From Pseudorhodoplanes sinuspersici (GTDB lineage: Bacteria; Pseudomonadota; Alphaproteobacteria; Rhizobiales; Xanthobacteraceae), in the NCBI RefSeq assembly GCF_002119765.1, contig NZ_CP021112.1, forward strand, positions 5,140,501-5,204,500: 64,000 nucleotides of DNA. Reading direction: 5' to 3'. A program made the translations under genes and the position numbers. This document shows positions 24,774 through 33,459 of this stretch, one piece after another. The notes below the pieces were generated by a model, which worked only from the letters and a program-made list of their open reading frames with translations, was not told where the DNA came from and searched no databases. Position 1 is the first letter of the stretch. The number at the start of each line of letters is the position of its first letter.

Positions 24774-25985
24774 TTATTCGGCGGCGAGAATCAGATTCTT
24801 CACCAGCGGATAGATCTGACCTTCCCATTTCTTGCCGCTGAACACGCCATAATGGCCGACGCCCGGCTGCATGTGATGGCGTTTGCGATAGGGCCGCAGC
24901 GTTGAGCAGAGATCATGCGCAGCGAGCGTCTGCCCGACAGCGCAGATATCGTCCCGCTCACCTTCGACCGTCAGCAGCATGGTCTTTCTGATGGCTGAAG
25001 GATCCACCGGGCGCCCGTCATATTCCAGTTCGCCCAGCGGCAGCTTGTGCTCCTGGAAGACGATTCGCACCGTCTCGAGATAGAACTCGGCGGCGAGATC
25101 GAGTACGGCGAAATATTCGTCGTAGAAATCCTTGGTGATCTTCGCCTTCTCGATCTCGCCTCTCGCAAGATTTGCATAAAGCTCGCGATGCGCCTTGGTG
25201 TGGCGATCGAGATTCATGCTCATGAAAGCGGTGAGCTGCACGAAACCGGGATAGACCTTCCGGAAGGCACCATCATAGCGGAACGGCACACGCGCGATCA
25301 GGTTCTTCTCGAACCAGGAAATCGGCTTGCTCTTGGCTAGTTCGTTGACCTTGGTCGGATTGACGCGCGTATCGATCGGACCCGCCATCAGCGTCATCGA
25401 TCGCGGCTGCGCCGGATGACCGTCCTGTGCCATCACCGCCGCGGCAACCAGCGCCGCAACACAAGGCTGACACACCGCCACGATATGCGCACCCGGCCCG
25501 ATCACCTCCAAGAAATCGATCAGATGCGTGACATAATCGTCGAAGCCGAAACGGCCCGCCGAGAGCGGCACGTCACGCGCATTGTGCCAATCGGTGATAT
25601 AAACGTCATGTTCGGGCAGCATGGTGCGCACCGTACCGCGCAACAGCGTCGCGAAATGGCCGGACAGCGGCGCGACGATCAGGACGCGGGGCTGTTCGGT
25701 GTCGATGTCCTTGCGAAACCGCAGCAGGGTGCCAAATGGCGTGACCCGCGCCGGCTCCTCGATCACCTCGACCTCGCGATTGCCGACCATGACGCTGCGG
25801 ATGCCGTAATCCGGACGGGTGTGGGTCAGCCGCGCGCGGGAAATGAGCTCATAGGCCGCCGTGAGATTGCGCATAACCGGGCTGGACAGGCCGGGGAGAG
25901 CATTATGGGCGGTCAGCGCAAAACCTGCGAGGGCGCGAGCCGGAAGTGAAAAATCTGAGCTCGCCTGATAGGCCTGATACAACAT
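24774..25985 (-). CDS. phaZ: Intracellular polyhydroxyalkanoate depolymerase
   Basis: A 403-residue enzyme that mobilises native PHB granules. It begins MLYQAYQASSDFSLPARALA, typical of the PhaZ N-terminus, and shows EEPARVTPFGTLLRF, LIVAPLSGHFATLLRGTV and HDVYITDWHNARDVPLSAG. The nucleophile segment is AVCQPCVAAL, with Cys where lipases have Ser, as known for intracellular depolymerases. The acid and His are in VEGERDDICAVGQT and GVGHYGVFSGKKW. The start is ATG 25985; a longer frame from 26156 would cross the divergent GST promoter. A 14-base perfect palindrome (24762-24775) overlaps the stop codon and may help termination. Confidence 0.93.
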   Translation of the reverse strand: MLYQAYQASSDFSLPARALAGFALTAHNALPGLSSPVMRNLTAAYELISRARLTHTRPDYGIRSVMVGNREVEVIEEPARVTPFGTLLRFRKDIDTEQPRVLIVAPLSGHFATLLRGTVRTMLPEHDVYITDWHNARDVPLSAGRFGFDDYVTHLIDFLEVIGPGAHIVAVCQPCVAALVAAAVMAQDGHPAQPRSMTLMAGPIDTRVNPTKVNELAKSKPISWFEKNLIARVPFRYDGAFRKVYPGFVQLTAFMSMNLDRHTKAHRELYANLARGEIEKAKITKDFYDEYFAVLDLAAEFYLETVRIVFQEHKLPLGELEYDGRPVDPSAIRKTMLLTVEGERDDICAVGQTLAAHDLCSTLRPYRKRHHMQPGVGHYGVFSGKKWEGQIYPLVKNLILAAE

Positions 25986-26121
25986 TCCGCAGCGACCCCG
26001 CCCCTGTTGCGCTGCAAAAAGCCTAGTGCATTTTTCTTTGGCCCGCGAGATAATTCGCCGGCCGGTGGATAGCGCCGGGCGTACGGGGCCCGGCGCATGG
26101 GCCTTAAGGGGGACATCGGGA

Positions 26122-26778
26122 ATGGCGCAAGCCACATTATCCATCAGCAGCCGCAATTACGGCTCCTGGTCGTTGCGGGGTTGGTTGCTTTGCAAGTTTT
26201 CCGGCATCGATTTCGAGCCGGTCATGGTTGACAGCGACGATCCCTCGGTCCGTGCCGAGCTGCTGCTCCTCTCGCCGTCTTTTCTCGTCCCCTGCCTGAC
26301 CCATGACGGGGTGCGGGTGTGGGACACGCTCGCCATCGGCGGCTATCTCAACGAGCTCAGCCCCGATGCCGGCCTGCTGCCGCGCGAGCGGGTGGCGCGG
26401 GCGCATTGCCGCTCGGTATCAGGCGAGATGCATTCCGGCTTTTCGAACTTGCGCTCGGCGTTGCCGATGAATCTCAAGGCGCATTATCCGGGCTTCAAGA
26501 TCTGGGCCGGTGCGCAAGCCGACATCGACCGCATCGCTGCGATCTGGAACGAATGCCTCTCCGCTTACGGCGGCCCCTATCTGTTCGGAGCCGTGCCCAG
26601 CATGGCGGACGCGATGTATGCGCCCGTCTGTGCCCGCTTCACCACTTACGACGTGCCGCTCGATCCGGCTTGCGACGCCTATCGCAAGACGATCATGGCG
26701 ATGCCGCTGATGCAGGAATGGATCGAAGCGGCGAAGACAGAACCCGACGAGGTGGAAGAGCTCGACGTGGAGTTTTAG
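26122..26778 (+). CDS. Glutathione S-transferase family protein
   Basis: A 218-residue protein with a thioredoxin-like N-terminal domain (TLSISSRNYGSWSLRGWLLC, where the Ser/Tyr/Trp region would contact glutathione; LSPSFLVPCLTHDG with the cis-Pro; VWDTLAIGGYL) and a helical C-terminal domain (GPYLFGAVPSMADAMYAPVC). It fits the bacterial zeta/'YfcF-like' GST group. Start ATG 26122, with CGGGA upstream; an earlier frame from 26026 overlaps the phaZ leader. It is divergent from phaZ, 136 bases apart, so the two may share regulatory DNA. Substrate unknown. Confidence 0.88.
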   Translation: MAQATLSISSRNYGSWSLRGWLLCKFSGIDFEPVMVDSDDPSVRAELLLLSPSFLVPCLTHDGVRVWDTLAIGGYLNELSPDAGLLPRERVARAHCRSVSGEMHSGFSNLRSALPMNLKAHYPGFKIWAGAQADIDRIAAIWNECLSAYGGPYLFGAVPSMADAMYAPVCARFTTYDVPLDPACDAYRKTIMAMPLMQEWIEAAKTEPDEVEELDVEF

Positions 26779-26897
26779 GCTGGCGTCTCGAACGGCAAAC
26801 GGGTGGCGGACTTGGAAAAGTACTATGTTGCCCGTGATAGTGTAACAGCAGCGCCTTGGGTTACTCTGAATGTGGTCAAACGCAACGGAGCAAACCA

Positions 26898-27071
26898 ATG
26901 ACGGCCATCGACGTGACTATGGTCAAGTGCGCATGCAGTGACTGCATCTGCGTTTTCAGCACGAAAGCTGCCGTGACCAAGGAAGGCCGTTTCTATTGCA
27001 GCGAGGAATGCGCCAACCATCACAAGGGCGGATCAGGCTGTCATCACGCAGGCTGCACCTGCCACGGCTGA
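26898..27071 (+). CDS. Bacterial metallothionein
   Basis: A 57-residue Cys- and His-rich metal-binding protein of the SmtA/BmtA family. It shows KCACSDCICVF, then the zinc-finger-like core GRFYCSEECANHHKG, and the terminal cluster CHHAGCTCHG. Nine Cys and five His can bind about four Zn or Cd ions as in the cyanobacterial prototype (family knowledge). The start MTAIDVTMVKC at 26898 has GGAG upstream; a frame from 26856 is a less likely extension. No SmtB-type repressor is adjacent. A perfect hairpin follows at 27129-27167. Confidence 0.93.
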   Translation: MTAIDVTMVKCACSDCICVFSTKAAVTKEGRFYCSEECANHHKGGSGCHHAGCTCHG

Positions 27072-27128
27072 GCATCAGCACGGCCGCTTCAAGGCGCGCG
27101 TTCGACAACACTTTAAATTAATATGAGA

Positions 27129-27167
27129 CTTACGGCGTGACCCCTCTCCAGGCGTTTGCGCCGTAAG
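27129..27167. repeat. Hairpin between the metallothionein and cupin genes
   Basis: CTTACGGCG (27129-27137) and CGCCGTAAG (27159-27167) are perfect nine-base arms. It sits between convergent genes, so it may end transcripts from both sides. No strong T tract is visible on either strand. Confidence 0.5.
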
Positions 27168-27200
27168 CCCGTTGAATGACGTGAATCGGCCGCCTATAAG

Positions 27201-27668
27201 CTAGCCGACATGCGCCAACGGCTGGCCGTCGATTTCGACCGGCGCTGCATCGATTAGCACGAAAGCGATGACGCAGGGCTTGTCGCCCTTGTTGATCCAG
27301 TCATGAATGGTGCCACGCTGGACCATGACATCGCCGGCCTTCAGATGCACGACTTCGTCATCAAGCGTCATGTCGATCTCGCCGGACATCACGACCGCAA
27401 AGTCGATCGAGTCCGTGCGATGATTGCGCGGCGCGACGCCGGGTGCGTATTCGATCACCCGAAACACCGCCTTGTCCTTCATCGCCGTGCCAATAATCTT
27501 TTTGGCGCCGTCGCTGTCGTCGTTGTTGTCCACAGGCAGTGGCGTCGACCAGATGTTGAAGAAGGTGCAACCCTGGCGCGGGTTGACAACATCCTTGGAG
27601 ATCTCATCGATCAAGACAGTCGCTTTTCCATCCCTCTTGTGACCGGTGACGACACGACGCACTTGCAT
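27201..27668 (-). CDS. Cupin domain protein
   Basis: A 155-residue single-cupin protein. The two metal-ligand motifs are partly visible: PRNHRTDSIDFAVVMSGEID (degenerate first motif with His and Asp) and AGDVMVQRGTIHDWINKG (second motif, His). Such proteins can be small dioxygenases, isomerases or sensors; no specific match is apparent. GAGGA lies six bases before ATG 27668. It lies 54 bases after the Bug-type receptor gene on the same strand and may share its transcript, which suggests a role in metabolising the transported acid (inference). Confidence 0.85.
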   Translation of the reverse strand: MQVRRVVTGHKRDGKATVLIDEISKDVVNPRQGCTFFNIWSTPLPVDNNDDSDGAKKIIGTAMKDKAVFRVIEYAPGVAPRNHRTDSIDFAVVMSGEIDMTLDDEVVHLKAGDVMVQRGTIHDWINKGDKPCVIAFVLIDAAPVEIDGQPLAHVG

Positions 27669-27722
27669 TGACAATCCTCTGAAACAGTGACGGTGACGAA
27701 GAATACCGAGCTGGCAGCCACC

Positions 27723-28694
27723 CTACTTTGCCTCCAGCCCGATGCTACGGATGATCTCACCCCAGCGCTTGGTTTCCGACTTCACATAATCGTCGGCATC
27801 CTTCGGCGTGCCGCCGACCGCCATGAAGCCGATCTTTTCGAGCTGGTTCTGCGTATCCTTTTCCTTGAGGATCGCATCGACATCGGCATTGATTTTTTTG
27901 ATCACGGCGTCGGGTGTTTTGGCCGGAACGAAGAACACAACCCAGGTCGTGTCGTCCTCTTCGCCGAGCCCGAGCTCACGCGCGGTCGGCACATTCGGCA
28001 GCGATGGGACACGGTTTTTGCTGGTGACGGCGAGGCCCTTCACCTGCCCGCCTTTGACATTTTCAACGCCTGCCGACATCGCGATGCTGGCCAGCGGAAT
28101 ATGCCCGCCGGCAACCGCCTGGAGAGCTGGGCCTGCGCCGGTGAACGGCGCATGTGGGATATCGACCTTGGCCTGCAGCTTGAAGATCCGCTCGGCGGAG
28201 AGATGCGGCGTCGTGCCGACGCCGGCGGTGCCATACGTCATTTTCTCTGTCTTGGCCGCCTCGACCACCTCTTTCAGGTTGTTGCCCTTGAGGCTTGGCG
28301 CACCGATGATCAGGTTCGGCGTTGAAGCAACGACCACGACGGCCTTGAAATCGTCGGAGCTGTAGCCAGGATTTTTGGTCAGCGTCTGATTGACCGCGAA
28401 AGCCGATGTGGTCACCAGAATGCTGTATCCATCGGGGTCCATTTTCGAGACCGCAGCCGCCGCGATGTTGCCGCCGGCGCCGCCACGATTTTCAACAACG
28501 ACGCTCTGCTTCCATCGCTCGCTGAGCTTTTGCCCGATGATGCGGGCGATGACGTCGGCTGGACCGCCGGGCGCAAACGCTACCTGCAATTTCACCGGAC
28601 GGTTCGGATAATCCTGCGCCGAAGCCGGCCCGGGGCCAAATGTGGCCGCGGCCAAAGCGACGCAGAAGCTTGTGACGATTCCAAATTTGTTCAC
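27723..28694 (-). CDS. Bug-family (tripartite tricarboxylate transporter) solute receptor
   Basis: A 323-residue periplasmic binding protein. It has a signal peptide (NKFGIVTSFCVALAAATFGP, cleavage at ASAQ) followed by the family hallmark DYPNRPVKLQVAFAPGGPAD and ENRGGAGGNIAAAAVSKMDP. Bug receptors bind small carboxylates or related molecules for TctAB-type permeases. None is encoded nearby, so it is an orphan receptor. I chose GTG 28694 because GAGGA is seven bases upstream; an ATG frame from 28787 lacks a signal peptide at its N-terminus. It is upstream of the cupin gene. A second orphan Bug receptor lies at 48248-49237. Confidence 0.92.
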   Translation of the reverse strand: MNKFGIVTSFCVALAAATFGPGPASAQDYPNRPVKLQVAFAPGGPADVIARIIGQKLSERWKQSVVVENRGGAGGNIAAAAVSKMDPDGYSILVTTSAFAVNQTLTKNPGYSSDDFKAVVVVASTPNLIIGAPSLKGNNLKEVVEAAKTEKMTYGTAGVGTTPHLSAERIFKLQAKVDIPHAPFTGAGPALQAVAGGHIPLASIAMSAGVENVKGGQVKGLAVTSKNRVPSLPNVPTARELGLGEEDDTTWVVFFVPAKTPDAVIKKINADVDAILKEKDTQNQLEKIGFMAVGGTPKDADDYVKSETKRWGEIIRSIGLEAK

Positions 28695-28829
28695 GTGCGT
28701 TTCCTCAATCGTCTCTGATTGAGGGCCAAAGGCCATATCGGGTCGCTCTTGGCAAGGCGCGAGATTGCAGAACGCGCACATCCGCAATGCGTCTGCGACG
28801 CATGACCGCAGACCGGACGTTGTTCGCCC

Positions 28830-29885
28830 TTAACCTGCGGCGGCCTTGCGCGCCGCAGGTGCAACGCGCTCGGTTGGCAGGACGTCGAAACGGCGCAACT
28901 GGCCGCGGCGCAGCACATCGAAAGTCACAGTCCGGCCGATGCGATCCGCATTCAGGAGCCGGATCAGATCGTCAACGCCAGTGACCTTCTCACCATCGAC
29001 CCGCACGATCACATCGAGCGTCATCAGGCCGCCGGCATCGGCCGGTGCCCGCTGCTCCAGCGAGGTGATCATGGCGCCTGTGGCATTGTCGATCTCGGCA
29101 GCGCGCGCATGACGGCGCGGTACGGCGATGGTCTGGCCGGCGATGCCGATGAAGCCGCGACGCACCCGGCCATGCCGGATCAGTTCGCTCAGCACGATCT
29201 GCGCGGTATTGCTGGCAACCGCGAAACAGATGCCTTGCGCGCCCATGATGATCGCAGTGTTGATGCCGATCACATCGCCATGCGCCGTGACAAGCGGTCC
29301 GCCCGAATTGCCGGGATTGAGCGCGGCATCGGTCTGGACCACATCCTCGATCAGGCGCCCGCTCTGCGAGCGCAGCGAACGGCCGAGCGCCGAGATGACA
29401 CCGGCCGTGACCGTGGACTCAAAGCCCAGCGGATTGCCGATCGCGACAACAAGCTGTCCGCGCCGCAGCGCCTTGGAATCGCCGAGCGAGGCCGTCGGCA
29501 GATTGCGGACGGAATCCGCGCGCAACAGCGCCAGATCAGTGTCGGGGTCCTCGCCGAGTAGGCGCGCTTCCATCACCCGGCCTTCGGCATCGGTGAGCCG
29601 CAACTCGCGGGCGCCATCGACCACATGGCTGTTGGTCAGCACGAGGCCGTCCGGCGCGATGATGACGCCGGAGCCAACGCCGCCGGCGGGGCGGCCATTC
29701 TTGTCCTTGCGGCGCGTCTCGACGCGCACGACAGCGGGGCCGACGCGATCAGCGACGCCGATCACGGCATTGGAATAAGCATCGAGCAAGGCCGCGTCGG
29801 TCGCGGCATTGTCGGCATGATTGTCATTGTCGATACGGTTCTCTTCATCCGCATCGAAGACAGCATTGGTGCTGATATCGAGCAT
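28830..29885 (-). CDS. HtrA/DegP-like serine protease, apparently without signal peptide
   Basis: A 351-residue trypsin-like protease with a C-terminal PDZ domain. The triad is the His in TNSHVVDG, the Asp in DPDTDLALL, and the Ser in NPGNSGGPL. The PDZ domain (ITSLEQRAPADAGGLMTLDV, IVRVDGEKVTGVDDLI) is single, as in DegS. The N-terminus is acidic (DADEENRIDNDNHADNAATD) with no signal peptide or anchor, unlike DegP or DegS, so a cytoplasmic location is likely. A longer frame from 30041 does not add a convincing signal. The neighbouring DedA gene, upstream on the same strand, is unrelated. Confidence 0.9.
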   Translation of the reverse strand: MLDISTNAVFDADEENRIDNDNHADNAATDAALLDAYSNAVIGVADRVGPAVVRVETRRKDKNGRPAGGVGSGVIIAPDGLVLTNSHVVDGARELRLTDAEGRVMEARLLGEDPDTDLALLRADSVRNLPTASLGDSKALRRGQLVVAIGNPLGFESTVTAGVISALGRSLRSQSGRLIEDVVQTDAALNPGNSGGPLVTAHGDVIGINTAIIMGAQGICFAVASNTAQIVLSELIRHGRVRRGFIGIAGQTIAVPRRHARAAEIDNATGAMITSLEQRAPADAGGLMTLDVIVRVDGEKVTGVDDLIRLLNADRIGRTVTFDVLRRGQLRRFDVLPTERVAPAARKAAAG

Positions 29886-30012
29886 GATTGACTCACAGAG
29901 ATCAGCGCAGCCGGTAAACACGCCAGAGCCCAATTCCGCAGGCTGCGCTTTGGGGTGTGGCCCGATATAGGACCGCGCCGCGTAAATTAAAGTGGCAGGG
30001 AAAACGAGCGTG

Positions 30013-30537
30013 TCAGGGCCGGATATGATGGAAAAACTCACTAAAAAAGTACGGCCCGAGACAATAAACGCTCGTCCACAACACCGCGCCCGTGCCTTGT
30101 GCCATCAGAAAATGATGCCACGGCATGGCCAAAGATCCTGCAATCAAGCCATTCAGCTGACGCATGACTGGCAGGAAGCGCGCAATCACCACAAGCCACG
30201 GCCCGCCTTTGCGGAATTTGTTTTCGATTTCCGAGAGTTTGTCGGGGGTCAGTTTAATATAGGGGCCGAATTTGCGGAGCAAAGCCCGGCCGCCGAAGCG
30301 GCCGATCACATAGCCAGTGGAGTCGCCAAGAATCGCACCCGCAAGAACCGCAAAATAAACCGGGACAATCGACAGCTCGCCCTTTGTCGCCAGCAACGCC
30401 GCCGCAATCACGCCGGTCTCGCCGGGCACCGGGGCGCCGAAGCTTTCAAAATAGATCATGAAAAAGATGGCGATCGCACCATAAGAGACGATGTAGGGCT
30501 CGATCAGCGCCCAGCCCTCGTGCAGCGTTCCCAGCAT
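30013..30537 (-). CDS. DedA-family membrane protein
   Basis: A 174-residue inner-membrane protein of the DedA/VTT family (PF09335). Hallmarks are FESFGAPVPGETGVIAAALL, GDSTGYVIGRFGGRALLRKF, the basic reentrant motif FRKGGPWLVVIARFLPVMRQ and the GSLAMPWHHFLMAQGTGAVL helix. DedA proteins take part in undecaprenyl phosphate or phospholipid translocation and membrane homeostasis. It is shorter than the usual ~200 residues but looks complete. It follows the LssY-C gene immediately (1-base gap), so the two are co-transcribed. Confidence 0.93.
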   Translation of the reverse strand: MLGTLHEGWALIEPYIVSYGAIAIFFMIYFESFGAPVPGETGVIAAALLATKGELSIVPVYFAVLAGAILGDSTGYVIGRFGGRALLRKFGPYIKLTPDKLSEIENKFRKGGPWLVVIARFLPVMRQLNGLIAGSLAMPWHHFLMAQGTGAVLWTSVYCLGPYFFSEFFHHIRP

Positions 30538-30538
30538 C

Positions 30539-31351
30539 TCAATTTCCGAGCGCGCTGCTGACGGCGCCGCCGATCTGCTGCATCACAGCGTCCTTCCATT
30601 GCACCGCCTGCGGCGTATCGAGTACCTGTGGCGCAACATCGGTCTTCTTGGCGCCTGGCGTCAGCCGCGCAATCCAGATTTCGCCGTCGGTCCAATAGCG
30701 GTCGCCTTCGCCATTGCGTGCGAGCAGTGTCGGCCCGATGCCGGTGACCTGATAGATCGCCTCCACCACATGCGCAGCTTTCAGGTCGTCGATCAAACCG
30801 TCACGCTCCTTGTCGATATCAGGCGAGATGTGATGCGTGACCTGGCCGGTATAGTGGCTGATGCCGACACCGCGATCGAAGGTGACGGAGCCGAGCCAGA
30901 CCGGGCGGCCTTCCTGACCACGATTCAGCACCTGCCAGAACCGAACATGATGCCGACGGTCGGCGCTGCGCCCGTCCGGCTTCTCGAATGCGAGATCCTC
31001 AACCCGCCCGTCATAATAAAGCGGGCTAACGGGCGCGTCTTTATAGGGTCGATCCAGCAGCACGCTGCCGACGATCTCGATGCTCGATTTCATCGTGATC
31101 GGATCGGCCGGATACCAACCGGCTTCGTGCATGGCGCGGATCACGTCTGTTCGATCGCCGACCAGACCGACATTCAACGCGTCGCCGGGAATGCCTTGCT
31201 TTGTGCGTGTCACCATCGGCTTGTTCGCGAGCCCCGGCTGATGTTCGTGATGCGTCCACGCGGCCGGAAGAATAATATACGCAATCGCACCATACAGCAG
31301 CGCGCTGACCGCAGCCGTAAGAATGACCGTGCGACGAACGCTTCGTTTCAT
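30539..31351 (-). CDS. LssY C-terminal domain protein
   Basis: A 270-residue protein with one N-terminal membrane anchor (TVILTAAVSALLYGAIAYII) and a periplasmic LssYC domain: GDALNVGLVGDRTDVIRAMH, AGWYPADPITMKSSIEIVGS, RHHVRFWQV, WLGSVTFDRGVGISHYTGQV and HVVEAIYQVTGIGPTLLARN. In some bacteria this domain is fused to DedA and PAP2 phosphatase domains; here it is a separate gene directly before dedA, supporting a joint function at the membrane. The start at 31351 is the first ATG after the upstream gene. Confidence 0.85.
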   Translation of the reverse strand: MKRSVRRTVILTAAVSALLYGAIAYIILPAAWTHHEHQPGLANKPMVTRTKQGIPGDALNVGLVGDRTDVIRAMHEAGWYPADPITMKSSIEIVGSVLLDRPYKDAPVSPLYYDGRVEDLAFEKPDGRSADRRHHVRFWQVLNRGQEGRPVWLGSVTFDRGVGISHYTGQVTHHISPDIDKERDGLIDDLKAAHVVEAIYQVTGIGPTLLARNGEGDRYWTDGEIWIARLTPGAKKTDVAPQVLDTPQAVQWKDAVMQQIGGAVSSALGN

Positions 31352-31356
31352 ATCAC

Positions 31357-32100
31357 TCACACCGGATCTATTCCGCCGCGGATCGCCGACCATGCGATCA
31401 ATGCAGCAACGACAAGAATGGCGGCGCACGCACTCCAAGGTCCCGTAAAGGCGTAAGCCAGCGCTCCGCCCATCGCGCCGACCAAAAATCCGATCAACAC
31501 CATGAACACTGTGGCGAAGCGCTTGCGCGCTTCGGCGACCTGAACGGCGAGCGCGGTATCGGCCGCGACGCGCGCCGGCCGGAATATCGCGTAAATCAGT
31601 TCCGTCGCGTCGATCGCAAGCTGGGTGGAATTGCCAGTCATCACATTGGTCTGCGGCACGCCGCGCAGCAGCAATCGCACGAGCGTCGATTGCACGCCCA
31701 TCGCTGCTGCCGATAACAACCCGGCAGCCGCGACACGCCAGGAATCAGGATCGTCGACCGGCCATGAATACAGCATCAGACCGGTGAAGCCTGCAAGCAA
31801 CAATGTTTCCAATGCAAACACCAGCGGCAGCGATGAATGTTTGCTTCCGCGACGGGCAATGATGATCGCGGCAGCGATACCCGCTCCCAGCATAAAAACC
31901 GGAATGGCGAGGAGCTTCGCCGCAACGCCGCGGTCATCGACCACGATCTCGGCGGCAGCGACGACAAAGCTGCCGGTCACCTGCGCGGCGAAGAATCCGA
32001 ACAACGCCAGGAAAGTGATGCTGTCGACATAACCGGCGACGAAACTGAGCAGAGGCGGAACAACGCGTGGTAATGGCGCCGGACCGGTTGCGTCACTCAT
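31357..32100 (-). CDS. YoaK/DUF1275 family membrane protein
   Basis: A 247-residue protein with about six membrane helices and the DUF1275 signature SFVAGYVDSITFLALFGFFA, then QVTGSFVVAAAE and QTNVMTGNSTQLAIDATELI. Members are small transporters or permease-like proteins of unknown cargo. ATG 32100 overlaps the aminotransferase stop by four bases (ATGA), indicating translational coupling. The LssY-C gene starts five bases after its stop, so all four genes form one operon. Confidence 0.9.
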   Translation of the reverse strand: MSDATGPAPLPRVVPPLLSFVAGYVDSITFLALFGFFAAQVTGSFVVAAAEIVVDDRGVAAKLLAIPVFMLGAGIAAAIIIARRGSKHSSLPLVFALETLLLAGFTGLMLYSWPVDDPDSWRVAAAGLLSAAAMGVQSTLVRLLLRGVPQTNVMTGNSTQLAIDATELIYAIFRPARVAADTALAVQVAEARKRFATVFMVLIGFLVGAMGGALAYAFTGPWSACAAILVVAALIAWSAIRGGIDPV

Positions 32101-33275
32101 CTTTTTGCCAGCCATTCTCCGATGCGCTGCACGGCTGCGTGCATGTCGGCCTGCGATTGCGCATAGCAGAAGCGCAGATAATGCCGCCCATCGATCGGAT
32201 CGAAATCGACGCCGGGCGTTGCGGCGACATGCGCCTCTTCCAACATGCGTTTGGCAAAATCGTAGGAGTCATCGGAGAAGCGCGACACATTCGCATAGAG
32301 ATAGAATGCGCCATCGACGGGCAGAAATTTGTCGAGTCCGGCTTTCGGCAAACCGTCGATCAGGATCTGGCGGTTATCCTCATAGCCATACTTGACCCCA
32401 TCCATCTCATTGCGGCCGTCAAAGGCCGCTTCCGCCGCGATCTGCGACAGCGTCGGCACGCTGATAGCGAGATTGCCCTGCAGGCGCTCGATCGGACGCA
32501 CCAGCGGCTCCGGCGCAACGATCCAGCCGATCCGCCAGCCGGTCATGCAGAAATATTTGGAGAAGGAGTTGATCACCAGTGCATTCGACGAGAGGCGCAA
32601 CGCCGTTTCGGCCGGGAACGCATAATCGAGGCCGTGATAGATTTCGTCGGAGATGAACCTGATGTTTTCCGCATCGGCCATGGCGATCAGGTCGGCCAGC
32701 GCCGCAGGTCGCATCATCGTGCCGGTCGGATTGGCGGGGCTTGCAACGAGCAAACCGGCCAGCGGCTTCTGCCGATGCACCGCCATCACCGCATCCGGCG
32801 TCACTGCCCAGCGCGTTGCCTCATTGGTCTCGATCAGCACCGGCTCGCAGCCGAGCGCTTTCAGGATATGCCGGTATGGCGGATAACCGGGATTGGCGAT
32901 GCCGACCCGATCGCCCGGTTCGAACATCGCCAGGAAACTGAGAATGAAACCGGCGGACGAGCCAGTGGTGACGATGACGCGGGCCGGATCGAGATCGACC
33001 TTGTAGGCCTCACCATAATGCCGCGCGATCCGCGCCCTGAGCGAGGTGAAGCCCAACGCCTCGGTGTAGCGCAGCGGACCGTCGAGCGCCTTTCGTGCGG
33101 CCTCGATGGCGGTGCGCGGTGCCGGTGCGGCGGGCTGGCCGACCTCCATGTGGACAACGTGATGCCCGGCCGCTTCCACGCGCGTCGCCGCCGCGATGAC
33201 GTCCATGACCATGAAGGGCGGAACATCGCTGCGCGCTGACGGTGAGAGAATCTGTCGGGCCCGCTCCTGCATCAT
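32097..33275 (-). CDS. PLP-dependent aminotransferase, class I/II
   Basis: A 392-residue fold-type I aminotransferase. The PLP lysine is in SFSKYFCMTGWRIGW; other hallmarks are TTGSSAGFILSFLAMFEPGD, ANPGYPPYRHIL, LVASPANPTGT, ISDEIYHGLDY and a terminal Arg in GRHYLRFCYAQS that binds the substrate carboxylate. It fits the aspartate/aromatic-type group; the substrate is not defined. ATG 33275 has GGAAG nine bases upstream; the next ATG follows immediately. It is the first gene of the operon continuing with DUF1275, LssY-C and DedA. The + strand frame over it is a shadow. Confidence 0.92.
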   Translation of the reverse strand: MMQERARQILSPSARSDVPPFMVMDVIAAATRVEAAGHHVVHMEVGQPAAPAPRTAIEAARKALDGPLRYTEALGFTSLRARIARHYGEAYKVDLDPARVIVTTGSSAGFILSFLAMFEPGDRVGIANPGYPPYRHILKALGCEPVLIETNEATRWAVTPDAVMAVHRQKPLAGLLVASPANPTGTMMRPAALADLIAMADAENIRFISDEIYHGLDYAFPAETALRLSSNALVINSFSKYFCMTGWRIGWIVAPEPLVRPIERLQGNLAISVPTLSQIAAEAAFDGRNEMDGVKYGYEDNRQILIDGLPKAGLDKFLPVDGAFYLYANVSRFSDDSYDFAKRMLEEAHVAATPGVDFDPIDGRHYLRFCYAQSQADMHAAVQRIGEWLAKR

Positions 33276-33459
33276 GTCAGGTGTCTTCCAGTGACGGTTC
33301 CGGTTTCCTGCGCCCCGCTCCTGCCGCATTCGCGGGTTTGCTTCGTATCTTTCCGGACCATGACCTTGGCGTGATTTGACCGGCCACTGCCAGCTATCTA
33401 GTTTGCGCCAAAACGAAGCATCAGGGCGTTATGAGCGCAGCCGTAAACTCGCACAGGCC

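Noticed and set aside
32067-33239. 390-codon + strand frame opposite the aminotransferase
   Set aside because: Shadow frame; the minus strand carries the PLP motif and an operon context.
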